Shown here one piece after another: positions 34,489 to 43,754 of a DNA stretch of 64,000 nucleotides. The translations under genes and the position numbers were made by a program. Location of the stretch: the NCBI GenBank assembly GCA_963780815.1, contig CAWADG010000005.1, positions 62,001-126,000 on the forward strand, in the 5' to 3' direction. The notes under the pieces are model-generated. The model did no database searches. It saw nothing but the letters and a program-made list of their open reading frames with translations, and was not told the origin of the DNA. Each line of letters begins with the position of its first letter. Position 1 is the stretch's first letter. The DNA is from VRUE01 sp963780815. GTDB taxonomy: Bacteria > Actinomycetota > Thermoleophilia > Solirubrobacterales > 70-9.

Positions 34489-35201
34489 GGCGCCAGCTCC
34501 GCGCATCGCCGCTCGAACTCGCGCGGCGGGGCGATCAGGTGGCGGCGCCCGATCCGGGAGAGCCCGACCGGGAACAGGGTCCCCCAGTGGATCGGGACGG
34601 CGATCCGGGGCGAGAGCAATGCCGCCGCGCGCGCGGCCCGCTCCGGGTCGAGGTGGCCCGAGCCGAGGGTCGGGCCCCAGCCCCAGACCGGCAGCAGGGC
34701 GAGGTCCAGGTCGCCGGCCAGGTCGGCCATCCCGTCAAACAGGTCGGTATCGCCGGCGAAGTAGGCCCGCCGCGTCCCGGAGATGGCGAACCCGATCGCC
34801 TCCGAGCCGACCGAGCGCCAGGCGGCCCGGCCGCCGGGATGCTCCGCCTCGACCGCGGTGATCTCGACGCCATCGATCGAGTGGGACTCTCCCGGCGCCA
34901 GCTCGGTGACGGACGGGAACCCGCGGCGGTGGAGGAAGTTGGCGGATCCGGGCGGAGCCAGTATCGGCGTCTCGCGGCCGAGGCCGCGCAGCGACGGCAC
35001 GTCGACGTGGTCGTGGTGAAGGTGGGAGATCAGGACCGCGTCGAGCTCGGAGGCCGAGCTCTCCTCGTGGGCGTCGACCTGGCGGCGGAGGTGGACGAGC
35101 CTCGAGCGCAGCACCGGGTCGGTCAGCAGGCGCAGGCCATCGAGCTCGAGCAGCACCGTGGCGTGCCCGACGTAGGTGACCCGATTCGCGTCCGATTGCA
35201 C
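34434..35201 (-). CDS. MBL-fold metal-dependent hydrolase (UlaG/NAPE-PLD-like)
   Basis: 255 residues from GTG 35201. VTYVGHATVLLEL opens the fold; the metal motif is ISHLHHDHVD; further ligands are in EAEHPGGR, YFAGDTDLFDG and VPIHWGTLFP. Family members hydrolyse phosphodiester, lactone or similar bonds; no substrate is assigned. It overlaps the 3' end of the phosphodiesterase gene by 55 bases (convergent). Confidence 0.87.
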   Translation of the reverse strand: MQSDANRVTYVGHATVLLELDGLRLLTDPVLRSRLVHLRRQVDAHEESSASELDAVLISHLHHDHVDVPSLRGLGRETPILAPPGSANFLHRRGFPSVTELAPGESHSIDGVEITAVEAEHPGGRAAWRSVGSEAIGFAISGTRRAYFAGDTDLFDGMADLAGDLDLALLPVWGWGPTLGSGHLDPERAARAAALLSPRIAVPIHWGTLFPVGLSRIGRRHLIAPPREFERRCAELAPQVEVRVLDPGEATSLPA

Positions 35202-35283
35202 CGATGCCTATGTTGCAGCCTGAAGCGCAGGGCGGTCGCCGGGGGCGGATGCCCCCCTGCTGGGTGACCTCTGGATCGCCACC

Positions 35284-35800
35284 CGAGGACCGCCGACCTG
35301 GTCACGCCCGAATCGGTCCAGGTCAGTCTGGATCCCCGCAGCCGCAGCGAGCGAAAGTCGACGCCTTCACCTGAGTCGAGGATCTGAGCGCCGGTGGATT
35401 CGCAGGCAATTACGACGTGTTCCATCCGGCGCTCCGAATCCTCCGGCCCGTCCGGAGGTCTGTGGCCACGATCTCACGGCTGACGGTATCGATCCCGAGC
35501 AACGACCCGAGAAGCCCCGCGATCCACGGCGAATGGATGATGAGGATCGGTTCATGGGCGTAGAGGTTGTAGAGATGCCCGGAACTCGAAAGTGGGCTCA
35601 GCCGGATCGGGTGCCCATCAGGGATCAGGCATCCAAAGATGGGTTCATCTTCCGTCGGTTTTCGCGGGGGGAGGGAATAGACCCGAACGGTGCGGTCAGG
35701 AGAGCCACGGCGATCGCGACGAAGAGTCCCGTCCCATCCTCTACCAGCCTAACCCCGGCATACCGGTCGTTCACGTACGTTTCGCATGTGAGCACGCCAG
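35284..35800 (-). pseudogene. Decayed gene of a secreted propeller-type protein
   Basis: Three reading frames in series look coding on the minus strand: RYAGVRLVEDGTGLFVAIAV (from about 35800), then VRVYSLPPRKPTEDEPIFGC ... LYNLYAHEPILIIHSPWIAG ... IVATDLRTGRRIRSAGWNTS ending at TAA 35410, then VVIACESTGAQILDSGEG and LRLRGSRLTWTDSGVTRS (35425-35284). The first switch fits loss of one G near 35705; the second also seems to lack an internal stretch. The style is that of repeat proteins of this group. This fills the otherwise geneless 35202-35787. Confidence 0.55.
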
Positions 35801-36747
35801 AGTTCGCAGAGGTCCGGGTCGAGGCCGCCGCCGGTCTCCGGCTCCCCCGCTGGGCGATGGTCCGCCGCTGTGCCCTCGGCCTCTACCTCGTCGCGGTGGT
35901 GGTCTGGAGCGCGACCTACGGGATCCCGGTCCAGCGCGAGCTCGTCATCGCCTGGGTCTGCGGCGCCCTGGTCTGCGTCTCGATCGGCCGCGACCCGCGC
36001 CAGATCCTGCAGCTGGTCCTCGACTGGACCCCGATCGTCGCCGTGCTGCTCGCCTACGACTTCAGCCGCGGGGCGGCGGACTCGTTCGGGATCGGCGCCC
36101 ACGTCCACCCGATGATCGCGTTCGACCGCTTCGTCTTCTTCGGCCAGACGCCGACGGAATGGCTGCAGGCGCGCCTCCACCACCCGGGCGTCGTCGGCCC
36201 CTGGGACGTCGCCTTCACCCTCGTCTACACCTCCTACTTCATCGTCCCCTTCGTCCTCGCCGGCTACCTCTGGGCGCGCGAGCGCCCAGCCTTCCTCGCC
36301 TTCACCGGGCGGCTGGTGACCCTCGCCCTCGCCGGCCTCGCCACCTACCTCCTCTTCCCGGCGGCGCCGCCATGGATGGCGGCCGAAATGGGCCTGCTCG
36401 ATGGGGTCCACCGGACCACCGCCGAAGGCTGGCAGGTGCTCGGGGTCGGGACCGCGGGACTGTTCTCAGAGGGGCAGGCGAGCGTCAACCTCGTCGCCGC
36501 GGTCCCCTCGCTGCACTCCGCCTTCACCGCGCTGGTCGCGACGTTCCTCTGGCGGCGGGTCCGGCTGCCGCTGCGTCCGCTGCTGGCCCTCTACCCGCTG
36601 GCGATGGGCCTGACCCTGATCGCCACCGGCGAGCACTACTTCTTCGACGTCCTGCTCGGCTGGCTCTACGCCGGGGCCGTGATGGCAGCCTGGGGGTGGT
36701 GGGAAGCCCGCCGGGGGTCGGCCTACTCGGCCCCGTACTCGCGATAG
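35788..36747 (+). CDS. PAP2-superfamily membrane phosphatase/transferase (Aur1/Ipt1-like)
   Basis: 319 residues from GTG 35788, with TACGTT exactly six bases upstream. About six to seven membrane helices. PAP2 motifs: AVPSLHSAFTAL (His in SLHSA) and GEHYFFDVLLGWLYAG. This layout is that of inositol-phosphotransferase-like PAP2_3 proteins, which move phosphoryl or phospho-alcohol groups on lipids. A longer frame back to 35533 runs through the pseudogene and is rejected. Its last 25 bases overlap the convergent aldehyde dehydrogenase gene. Confidence 0.86.
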   Translation: MSTPEFAEVRVEAAAGLRLPRWAMVRRCALGLYLVAVVVWSATYGIPVQRELVIAWVCGALVCVSIGRDPRQILQLVLDWTPIVAVLLAYDFSRGAADSFGIGAHVHPMIAFDRFVFFGQTPTEWLQARLHHPGVVGPWDVAFTLVYTSYFIVPFVLAGYLWARERPAFLAFTGRLVTLALAGLATYLLFPAAPPWMAAEMGLLDGVHRTTAEGWQVLGVGTAGLFSEGQASVNLVAAVPSLHSAFTALVATFLWRRVRLPLRPLLALYPLAMGLTLIATGEHYFFDVLLGWLYAGAVMAAWGWWEARRGSAYSAPYSR

Positions 36748-38201
36748 GGGTACCACCATTCCTTGCGCTCGATCCGCGTCTCCATGTGGACGTGCTTGGT
36801 CTCCTGGAATGCCTCGAGCCCCTCGCGGCCGAGCTCGCGGCCGAGCCCGGACTGCTTGAAGCCGCCGAACGGGCCGGCGTCGTTGTCGGTCAGCGGGTCG
36901 TTGATCCAGACCGTCCCCGCCCGCAGCTCGCGCATGCACCGGACCGCGATCTCGAGGTCGCCGGTGTAGACGTTGGCGCCGAGGCCGAACTCGGTCCCGT
37001 TCGCGCGCTCGATCGCCTCGTCGAGCGAGGCGACCCTGACGATCGGCGCGACCGGGCCGAAGGTCTCCTCGCGCAGCAGAACCGAGTCCGGCTCCGCCCC
37101 GACGACGACGGCGGGGGAGAGGAAGTGGCCGCGCTCCTGGCCGCCGTCGTCGCCGCCGACGAGGACCTCGGCGCCCGCTGCGGTCGCCGCCTCGAGCTGG
37201 GCGATCACCTTCGCCCGCTGCGGGTCGGAGACCATCGGCCCGATGTCGGTTGAGACCTCGAACGGGTCGCCGAGGACGAGGCCGCGCGTGTGCTCGACGA
37301 ATGCCTCGACGTACTCGTCGAAGACCTCGTCGACGACGTAGAAGCGCTCGGCGGAGGTGCAGACCTGCCCGGCGTTGAGGAACGCCGCCCAGGCGCCGCC
37401 GCGGGCCGCAATCTCGAGCTTCGGGGCGACGTCGGCGCAGACGATGAAGGCGTCCTTGCCGCCCATCTCGAGGTTCATCCGCGCCATCCGCCCGGTGCAG
37501 GCGGCGGCGACCTTCTTCCCGGTCGCGACCGAACCGGTGAAGGCGATGCAGTCGACTCCCGGGTGGGAGGCCAGCGCCTCGCCGACGTCGCCGGCGCCGG
37601 CGATCAGGTTGACGACGCCCGCCGGCAGGTGCTCGAAGGGCCCCGCCAGCATCAGGGTCGAGAGCGGTGTCAGCTCGGAGGGCTTGCAGACGACGCAGTT
37701 GCCGGCAGCCAGCGCCGGGGCGACCTTCCAAGCGAGCAGTAGGAGCGGGTAGTTCCAGGGGACGATGCAGCCGACGACCCCGAGCGGGTCCTTGGCCACG
37801 AGCGCCAGCTGCGTGGTCTCGATCGGGGGGATCACCCGGCCGGCGTGGTCGCGGCCGATCTCGGCGTAGTAGTCGAAGGCCGCCGCGGTCCAGTCGAGCT
37901 CGTCGCGGTTCTCGACCAGCGGCTTGCCGCCCTCGGCCGTCATCGTCCGCGCCAGGTCCTCGGCGCTCTCGCGCAGCCGCCGCGCGACCTCGTGCAGCAT
38001 CTCGCATCGCTCCCCGGCGCTGGTCCCGGCCCATCCGGGCCACGCCTCGCGCGCCGCGGCGACCGCGGCGTCGACCTGCTCGCCCGAGGCGAACCGCATC
38101 TCGACGATCGCCTCGTTCGTGAACGGGTTCTCGACCTCGGCCGAGTGCCCCTCGCCGTCGAGGGGCAGGCCGCCGATCAGCAGCTGCGTCGGGTGGGGCA
38201 C
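36723..38201 (-). CDS. NAD(P)-dependent aldehyde dehydrogenase
   Basis: 492 residues. Nucleotide region VGCIVPWNYPLLLLAWKVAPAL and FTGSVATGKKV; general base Glu in NLEMGGKDAF; catalytic Cys in NAGQVCTSAERFYV; C-terminal GPFGGFKQSGLGRELG. Best resembles betaine-aldehyde/aminobutyraldehyde-type enzymes, which would fit amine catabolism, but it is 19 kb from that island and has no copy of its operator. GTG 38201 has TAACCT six bases upstream (leaderless). Confidence 0.9.
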   Translation of the reverse strand: MPHPTQLLIGGLPLDGEGHSAEVENPFTNEAIVEMRFASGEQVDAAVAAAREAWPGWAGTSAGERCEMLHEVARRLRESAEDLARTMTAEGGKPLVENRDELDWTAAAFDYYAEIGRDHAGRVIPPIETTQLALVAKDPLGVVGCIVPWNYPLLLLAWKVAPALAAGNCVVCKPSELTPLSTLMLAGPFEHLPAGVVNLIAGAGDVGEALASHPGVDCIAFTGSVATGKKVAAACTGRMARMNLEMGGKDAFIVCADVAPKLEIAARGGAWAAFLNAGQVCTSAERFYVVDEVFDEYVEAFVEHTRGLVLGDPFEVSTDIGPMVSDPQRAKVIAQLEAATAAGAEVLVGGDDGGQERGHFLSPAVVVGAEPDSVLLREETFGPVAPIVRVASLDEAIERANGTEFGLGANVYTGDLEIAVRCMRELRAGTVWINDPLTDNDAGPFGGFKQSGLGRELGREGLEAFQETKHVHMETRIERKEWWYPYREYGAE

Positions 38202-38210
38202 ACGGCCAGG

Positions 38211-39065
38211 TTAGTGACTGACCTCGAGCGCATCGGCGCCCGGAGTGGGAACGCCGCGTTTGGCGAGCTCGCAGCTCGGGTTGACCTTGTCCTCGTCATC
38301 GGCGTAGACGATGTCCTTGCCGGGCCCGCAGAGGACTTCGTCCGTCTCTCCATCGCGGACCCGGACGACGTCGTTGCCGCGGCCCGCCTTGACGACGTCT
38401 CCGCCCGGGAGCTGCGTGTCGATCGCGGCGAGGGCGCTGATGTGGTCGTTGCCCGGCCCGCCGAAGAGCACGTCGGCGCCGGCGCCGCCCCAGATGAAGT
38501 CGTTGTCGGCTGCGCCACGGATGTTGTCGTCGCCTTCGCCGCCCCACATCTTGTCGTCGCCTTCCTGGCCGAGGAGGGTGTCGTTGCCGGCCTGGCCCAT
38601 CAGGCCGTCGCCGTTCACACCCGCGGCGAGGATGTCGTTTCCTTCGCCTCCGGTCAGGCCGTCGAACCCGATGCCGGATTCGATCTGATCGTCGCCGGGG
38701 CCGCCGTCGACGTTGTTGTCGCCGTCGCCGGCGTTGACGACGTCGTTTCCTTCGCCGCCGTTGATCGTGTCGTTGCCGCCCGCGGCGGTGATCGAGTCGT
38801 TGTCGGGGCCGCCTTCGACGGTGTTGTTGCCGTCGCCGGCGTCGACCCGGTCGTTGCCGGTACCGGCGTTAACCATGTCGTCCCCGCTCAGCGCATTGAC
38901 GGTGTCGTCGCCGCCCTTGGCTTCCATGTTGTCATTGCCGGGGGTGCCCGTCAGCGTCTCCGCGGTGTCGTCGCCGATGATCGTCGCCGCGTACGCCGCC
39001 GTCGCGCTGAACCCCGCCGCGAGCACCGCCGCCGCCAGCACCGTCGTTATGCGCCTGCTTCTCAA
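38211..39065 (-). CDS. Secreted RTX-type calcium-binding repeat protein (1)
   Basis: 284 residues from TTG 39065, chosen because GGGGAGG lies just upstream and the signal peptide (TTVLAAAVLAAGFSATAAYA) follows at once. The mature part is a run of nine-residue GGxGxDxxx repeats (GGDDTVNALSGDDMVNAGTG...), which bind calcium in parallel beta-rolls, then a short C-terminal cap with one Cys pair. Exported, surface or matrix protein. Confidence 0.86.
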   Translation of the reverse strand: MRSRRITTVLAAAVLAAGFSATAAYAATIIGDDTAETLTGTPGNDNMEAKGGDDTVNALSGDDMVNAGTGNDRVDAGDGNNTVEGGPDNDSITAAGGNDTINGGEGNDVVNAGDGDNNVDGGPGDDQIESGIGFDGLTGGEGNDILAAGVNGDGLMGQAGNDTLLGQEGDDKMWGGEGDDNIRGAADNDFIWGGAGADVLFGGPGNDHISALAAIDTQLPGGDVVKAGRGNDVVRVRDGETDEVLCGPGKDIVYADDEDKVNPSCELAKRGVPTPGADALEVSH

Positions 39066-39177
39066 TTTTCCTCCCCAGGTTTGACCGGTCAGGTGGCCGA
39101 TAATCAAAAGAAGAGCAGCTTTATACCTAATACTTCTTACGCGGTCCAGGCCCTTCAACCTTGTTGCAAGCCGCCTG

Positions 39178-39561
39178 TCAGGCCGCCCGGGCCCTGCGCG
39201 AACGGGAAATCGCGCCGCCGATCGCACCCAGGACCGCGCCGATGATCGCGTCGATCAGGATCAGCAGGGGCGGAAAGCCGCCGATCGAGACCTTCGCGTC
39301 GGTCCCGGCGATCGCGTGGGCGAGCAGGATCCCGAGCCCGAACAGCGCCCCGCCAAGGAAGACGCGCCGGGCGCCTCCGCCAGGATCCGGGTGCTCGAGG
39401 CCGGCGAGGATGCCGCCGATCGCCGCCAGTCCGGCCAGGGCCCAGTAGACGGCAGCCGAGATTCCGAGGAAGACCCCGGCCACCGCTCCGAACAGGAGGG
39501 GGACGACGACCGCGAGGACGATCCGCGCCTCCCGTGCCCGATCTTCGAATAGTGGCGGCAT
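39178..39561 (-). CDS. Small four-helix membrane protein, unknown function
   Basis: 127 residues from ATG 39561; the upstream in-frame start at 39627 lies inside the GNAT gene. Four hydrophobic helices rich in Gly/Ala (VLAVVVPLLFGAVAGVFLG, VYWALAGLAAIGGILAGL, FLGGALFGLGILLAHAIAG, LLILIDAIIGAVLGAIGG) and a basic C-terminus (SRSRRARAA). No family recognised. Start codons of this and the divergent GNAT gene are only 19 bases apart. Confidence 0.72.
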   Translation of the reverse strand: MPPLFEDRAREARIVLAVVVPLLFGAVAGVFLGISAAVYWALAGLAAIGGILAGLEHPDPGGGARRVFLGGALFGLGILLAHAIAGTDAKVSIGGFPPLLILIDAIIGAVLGAIGGAISRSRRARAA

Positions 39562-39580
39562 CGTGGTTAGTGTCCCAGTG

Positions 39581-40087
39581 ATGGCGAACGAGGGGTACTC
39601 GATCCGGCGGGCGGAGCGCGGCGACACCCCTGAGCTGCTGGCGATGATCAGGGAGCTCGCGGCCTACGAGCGGCTCGCCGACGAGGTGGTGGGTGACACC
39701 GACCGGCTCGAGCGGTCGCTGTTCGAGCTCGGCGCCGCCGAGGCGCTGATCGCCGAGGTCGAGGGCGAGGCCGTCGGCTACGCGATCTACTTCTCGACCT
39801 TCTCGACCTTCCTCTGCCTGCCGGGGATCTGGTGCGAGGACATCTTCGTCCGCCCTCCGTGGCGCGGGGACGGAATCGGGAAGGCCCTCCTTGCCACGGT
39901 GGCGGCGGTCGCCGCCGAGCGCGGCTACGAGCGCCTCGACTGGGTCGTCCTCGGGTGGAACCAGCCGGCGATCGAGTTCTACGAGGGCCTCGGTGCCACC
40001 CAGCTGAGCGACTGGCAGACGATGAGGCTGGACGGCGAGCGGCTGCGGCGGGTGGTCGCCGAGGCGCCGCCTACTTCTTCACCCTGA
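39581..40087 (+). CDS. GNAT-family N-acetyltransferase (diamine acetyltransferase-like)
   Basis: 168 residues from ATG 39581. IRRAERGDTPELLAMIRELA and YERLADEV start the fold; EDIFVRPPWRGDGIGKALLA is the acetyl-CoA motif; LDWVVLGWNQPAIEFYEGLG and WQTMRLDGERL close it. The pattern is that of spermidine/diamine N1-acetyltransferases, so an amine acceptor is plausible. TAGTGT is seven bases before ATG. Its end overlaps the convergent RTX gene by 17 bases. Confidence 0.88.
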   Translation: MANEGYSIRRAERGDTPELLAMIRELAAYERLADEVVGDTDRLERSLFELGAAEALIAEVEGEAVGYAIYFSTFSTFLCLPGIWCEDIFVRPPWRGDGIGKALLATVAAVAAERGYERLDWVVLGWNQPAIEFYEGLGATQLSDWQTMRLDGERLRRVVAEAPPTSSP

Positions 40088-40853
40088 CCTTCTCGCAACC
40101 CTTCGGCTTCGGGTCGATCCTGTCGATCACGGCGACGTCGTGCTTCCCGGGGCCGCAATCGATCCGGTTGTCCCTGTCATGCTCGGCGGCGAGGATCAGG
40201 TCATCCCCCGCACCGGCTTCGAAGCTGTCGTCTTTCGGAAAATCGTCGTCCTCGGCCTTGGGGCCGCCGATCAGGACGTCGTCGCCGCCCCCGCCGGTGA
40301 GGAAATCGCCACCCTTGTTGCCGATCAGGAGGTCGTTCCCCTGCTGCCCGCTCAGGTCGTCCCCGAAGTAGTCGGTCGTCGGCGGCGTTCCGAATCCCGG
40401 GCTCTTCACCGGCACGTCGCTCCCTCGCAGCACGTCGTCGCCGCCGCCGCCTTTGACTTCGAACATGCCGATCGATTCCGTCGCGGTGAAGGTGTCGTCA
40501 CCGCCGCCGAGCCTGGCGACGATGTCGTCCCCGGTTCCCGGTTCGCCGACCGAGGTGCCGTCGGGGCAGAAGGCGTGGGTCGCGTCTTCGGTGATGCAGG
40601 CGAAGCCCTCGGGGTTGGTGATGTTGTGGATCCCGGCGGTGTCGGAGAGGTAGTTGCCCCACATCGGTTTTTCGCTGTGGTCTTCCTTCGGCGGCCCGTA
40701 GGTGACGACGATGTGGTTGACGGTCGAGTCCGTCGCGGCCCGAAGGCTGACGAAGAGCCCCTGGTCGAGAGTCGTCGGCGCGGCGGCCGCGGCCGCCGCC
40801 TGCAGCAGGACGACGAGCACGACCGCTGCAATGGAGTGAGCCAATCGCCTCAC
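40071..40853 (-). CDS. Secreted RTX-type calcium-binding repeat protein (2)
   Basis: 260 residues from GTG 40853. Signal peptide (LAHSIAAVVLVVLLQAAAAAA), a beta-rich N-terminal domain with two Cys (FACITEDATHAFC), then RTX repeats (ARLGGGDDTFTATE, GGGGDDVLRGSDV, GQQGNDLLIGNKGGDFLTG) and a basic cap. An upstream extension to 41363 is antisense to the epimerase gene and rejected. Similar style to the protein at 38211 but not a recent duplicate. Confidence 0.82.
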   Translation of the reverse strand: MRRLAHSIAAVVLVVLLQAAAAAAAPTTLDQGLFVSLRAATDSTVNHIVVTYGPPKEDHSEKPMWGNYLSDTAGIHNITNPEGFACITEDATHAFCPDGTSVGEPGTGDDIVARLGGGDDTFTATESIGMFEVKGGGGDDVLRGSDVPVKSPGFGTPPTTDYFGDDLSGQQGNDLLIGNKGGDFLTGGGGDDVLIGGPKAEDDDFPKDDSFEAGAGDDLILAAEHDRDNRIDCGPGKHDVAVIDRIDPKPKGCEKVRVKK

Positions 40854-40911
40854 ACGGTGAAGGTACCGCCCCCTCGACCCGCTGGCAACGGCAGCAGATA
40901 GCCTCCCGCCG

Positions 40912-41925
40912 ATGGCGGAGAAGACGGTCCTGGTCACCGGAGGCTCGGGGTTCCTCGGCAGCTGGTGCGTGATCGAGCTGCTTCGGCGCGGCCACCGGGT
41001 CCGCACCACGGTCCGCGACCTCGACCGCGAGCCGCGGGTGCGCGCCGCCATCGCCCCCGAGGTCGATCCGGGCGACCGGCTCTCGTTCTTCACCGCCGAC
41101 CTGCTCCACGACGACGGCTGGGCCGAGGCGGTCGAGGGCTGCGACAACGTCCTCCATGTCGCCTCGCCGTTCCCGTCCGCCCAGCCCAAGGACCCCGACG
41201 AGCTGATCGTCCCCGCCCGCGACGGGACGCTCAGGGTCCTCCGCGCGAGCCTCTCGAGCGGCGTCGAGCGGATTGTGATCACCTCCTCGGTCGCGGCGGT
41301 CGCGGCGAGCGGGAAACCGCTCGCCGAGAGGCGGACCGAGGAGGATTGGACCGACCTCGCCAACGACGAGCTCTCCCCCTACGTGCGCTCGAAGACGATC
41401 GCCGAGCGCGCCGCCTGGGACCTCGCCCGCGAGGAGGGCGCCGAGAGCCGGGTCGCCGTGGTCAACCCCGGGGCGATCTCCGGCCCCGTTCTCAGCGATG
41501 ACCGCTCGTTCTCGCTGCAGGCGATCGAACGGCTCCTGAACGGGATGCCCGGCGTGCCGAGGATCGGGTTCAGCTTCGTCGACGTCCGCGACGTCGCCGA
41601 CCTCGAGATCAGGGCGATGGTCGCCCCCGAGGCGGGCGGCGAGCGGTTCATCGCCACCGATGAGTTCATGTGGATGGCCGAGGTCGCCGCGGCGCTGCGT
41701 GAGGAGCTCGGCGCCGACGCGTCGAAGGTCCCGAGCCGGTCGGTACCGAGCGTGCTGGTCAGGGCGATGGCGCTTTTCGACCCCGCGATCCGCGGAGTCG
41801 TCGGTCAGCTCGGGCGCAAGGTGCAGTACTCGAGCGACAAGGCCCGCAACGTCCTCGGCTGGACGCCCCGCTCGAGCCGCGACTCGGTCGTCGACACCGC
41901 GCGCAGCATCGTCGCCGCTGGCTGA
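40912..41925 (+). CDS. NAD-dependent epimerase/dihydroflavonol-reductase-like SDR
   Basis: 337 residues. Extended-SDR Rossmann motif VTGGSGFLGSWCVIELLRRG; VITSSVAAV and the active-site YVRSKTIAE (YxxxK); NPGAISGP. The C-terminal WTPRSSRDSVVDTARSI is usual for DFR-type reductases, which reduce ketones or aldehydes with NADPH. TAGCCT is seven bases before ATG. Substrate unknown. Confidence 0.88.
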   Translation: MAEKTVLVTGGSGFLGSWCVIELLRRGHRVRTTVRDLDREPRVRAAIAPEVDPGDRLSFFTADLLHDDGWAEAVEGCDNVLHVASPFPSAQPKDPDELIVPARDGTLRVLRASLSSGVERIVITSSVAAVAASGKPLAERRTEEDWTDLANDELSPYVRSKTIAERAAWDLAREEGAESRVAVVNPGAISGPVLSDDRSFSLQAIERLLNGMPGVPRIGFSFVDVRDVADLEIRAMVAPEAGGERFIATDEFMWMAEVAAALREELGADASKVPSRSVPSVLVRAMALFDPAIRGVVGQLGRKVQYSSDKARNVLGWTPRSSRDSVVDTARSIVAAG

Positions 41926-41970
41926 GGCCGGCTCCCAGGTGCGAGGCCGCGCGGTCCGTATCGTCGTCTC

Positions 41971-42408
41971 ATGCGCACCACCGCCGAAAGGGCGCTCCTC
42001 CCGCTGATCGCCGGGACCGCGACGCTCGCCGCCATGCTGGCTGGCTGCGGCGGCGGCGAGGCCTCGACGGAACCCACCGCGGCACGCGAGCCGGTCCCCC
42101 ATCGCGAAACGGTGGCGCCCTCGGTCTGCCCCGCCGGCCTCGCCGGCTGCCGCTCCGCCCGGGGCCGGATCACCTACGTCGAGCGGGTCGATCCCGACGG
42201 CGACGGCGACGCCCACTTCGTGATCGTCGACGCCCAGGGCATCACCCTCCCCGGTTTGACCGCGATCGACGTCCGCCGCGGACTGCGACCGCAGCCGTTA
42301 CCGGGCCCGGGGGACCTGATCAGCGCCGCCGGCCCGGTCCAGACCGGCTCCTACCGACAGAGCCAGATCCACGCGATCGAGCTCCACGAGGCGGGTCGGG
42401 ATGGCTGA
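41971..42408 (+). CDS. Putative lipoprotein
   Basis: 145 residues. N-terminal helix ends in the lipobox LAGC (near 26-29), then a Ser/Thr/Glu linker and a small beta-rich domain (GRITYVERVDPDGDGDAHFV, LTAIDVRRGLRP). DPDGDGDAHF could be a calcium loop. No named family. TATCGT lies six bases before ATG. It overlaps the MFS gene start by eight bases, so the two are probably co-translated. Confidence 0.75.
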   Translation: MRTTAERALLPLIAGTATLAAMLAGCGGGEASTEPTAAREPVPHRETVAPSVCPAGLAGCRSARGRITYVERVDPDGDGDAHFVIVDAQGITLPGLTAIDVRRGLRPQPLPGPGDLISAAGPVQTGSYRQSQIHAIELHEAGRDG

Positions 42409-43681
42409 GGGAACCGGGCTGCCGACGCCGCGCTCGGTAGAACGCGTCTACCTGACCCTGACGCTGGGGAACACGCTTGCGGCTTCGCTGATCTGGGGGA
42501 TCAACACGATCTTCCTCCTCGACGCGGGCCTCTCGAACCTGGAGGCGTTCGCCGCCAACGCGTTCTTCACCGCCGGGATGGTCCTGTTCGAGGTCCCGAC
42601 CGGGATCGTCGCCGACACCGTCGGGCGCCGGGAGTCGTACCTGCTCGGCACCGTGACCCTGACGGCCTCGACCTTCTTCTACGTCCTCCTCTGGCAGGTC
42701 CATGCCCCCTTCTGGGAGTGGGCGATCGCCTCGATGCTGCTCGGCCTCGGCTTCACCTTCTTCTCGGGGGCGGTCGAAGCCTGGCTCGTCGACGCGCTGA
42801 CCGCGACCGGCTTCGAAGGGCAGATGGAGACTGTGTTCGGGCGCGGGCAGATCGTCACCGGCGCCGGGATGCTGACCGGCTCGGTCGCCGGCGGGCTGAT
42901 CGCCGAGCAGACCAGCCTCGGAGTCCCCTTCGTGCTCCGCGGCGCGGTTCTGATCGTAATGTTCGGAATCGCGTTCCGGGTCATGCACGACGTCGGCTTC
43001 ACCCCCGAGAAGGGGGGACGCCCGCTGGCCGAGATGCGGAGGATCGCCTCCGATTCAATCGAGTACGGGTGGCGGATCCCGGCGGTCAAGTGGCTGATGG
43101 TCGAGGTTCTGCTGACCGGCGGCGTCGGCATCTACGCCTTCTACGCGCTGCAGCCCTATCTGCTCGAGCTCTACGGCGACCCCCACGCCTACCAGATCGC
43201 CGGCTTGGTGGCGGCGATCGTCGCCGGCGCCCAGATCGTCGGCGGGATCGCCGCGCCGCGGATCCGCCGCCGCTTCGCGCGGCGCACCTCGGCGCTGATC
43301 GTGACCGCGGCGCTCGGTGTCCTCGCGCTGGGCCTGATCGGGGTCGCCCGGAGCTTCTGGGCGGTGCTCGGCCTGATCGTCGTCTGGGCGCTGGTGTTCG
43401 CGGCGACGACGCCGATCAGGCAGTCCTACATCAACGGCCTGATCCCCTCGCGCCAGCGGGCGACGATCCTCTCGTTCGACTCGATGATGTCCTCGACCGG
43501 GGGCGTCTGGGCCCAGCCGGTCCTCGGCCGCGCCGCCGATGCGTGGGGCTACGGCCCGTCCTACCTGCTCGCCGCCGCGATCTCGACGCTCGCGATTCCC
43601 TGCCTGGCGCTCTCGCGCCGCGAGGACGCTCCCGCCGACTCGCTCGAAGCGCCCGCCGGCCCGGTCCCGCAGGCCGGCTGA
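42401..43681 (+). CDS. Major facilitator superfamily transporter
   Basis: 426 residues with about 12 membrane helices. The MFS loop between helices 2 and 3 is GIVADTVGRRESYLLG; a central cytoplasmic loop carries FTPEKGGRPLAEMRRIASDS. Members of this branch (tetracycline-resistance-like) are mostly drug or metabolite exporters. No substrate can be assigned. ATG 42401 overlaps the lipoprotein gene. Confidence 0.87.
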   Translation: MAEGTGLPTPRSVERVYLTLTLGNTLAASLIWGINTIFLLDAGLSNLEAFAANAFFTAGMVLFEVPTGIVADTVGRRESYLLGTVTLTASTFFYVLLWQVHAPFWEWAIASMLLGLGFTFFSGAVEAWLVDALTATGFEGQMETVFGRGQIVTGAGMLTGSVAGGLIAEQTSLGVPFVLRGAVLIVMFGIAFRVMHDVGFTPEKGGRPLAEMRRIASDSIEYGWRIPAVKWLMVEVLLTGGVGIYAFYALQPYLLELYGDPHAYQIAGLVAAIVAGAQIVGGIAAPRIRRRFARRTSALIVTAALGVLALGLIGVARSFWAVLGLIVVWALVFAATTPIRQSYINGLIPSRQRATILSFDSMMSSTGGVWAQPVLGRAADAWGYGPSYLLAAAISTLAIPCLALSRREDAPADSLEAPAGPVPQAG

Positions 43682-43726
43682 TTGCGGCCCCGGCTCGGCT
43701 CGGTCAGCGCCGTTTGCTTCAATCGC

Positions 43727-43751
43727 AGGACCAGAGAAAGGAGGTGGTCCT
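43727..43751 (+). promoter_or_regulatory. Hairpin displaying an SD sequence in its loop
   Basis: AGGACC (43727-43732) pairs with GGTCCT (43746-43751) around AGAGAAAGGAGGT, so the SD (AAAGGAGG) sits in the loop. The TTG/ATG of micro-ORF A follows. Such placement could tune translation. Confidence 0.5.
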
Positions 43752-43754
43752 AAG

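Noticed and set aside
34488..35201. Plus-strand frames across the MBL hydrolase gene
   Set aside because: Shadows; the minus frame has the complete metal-binding motif set.
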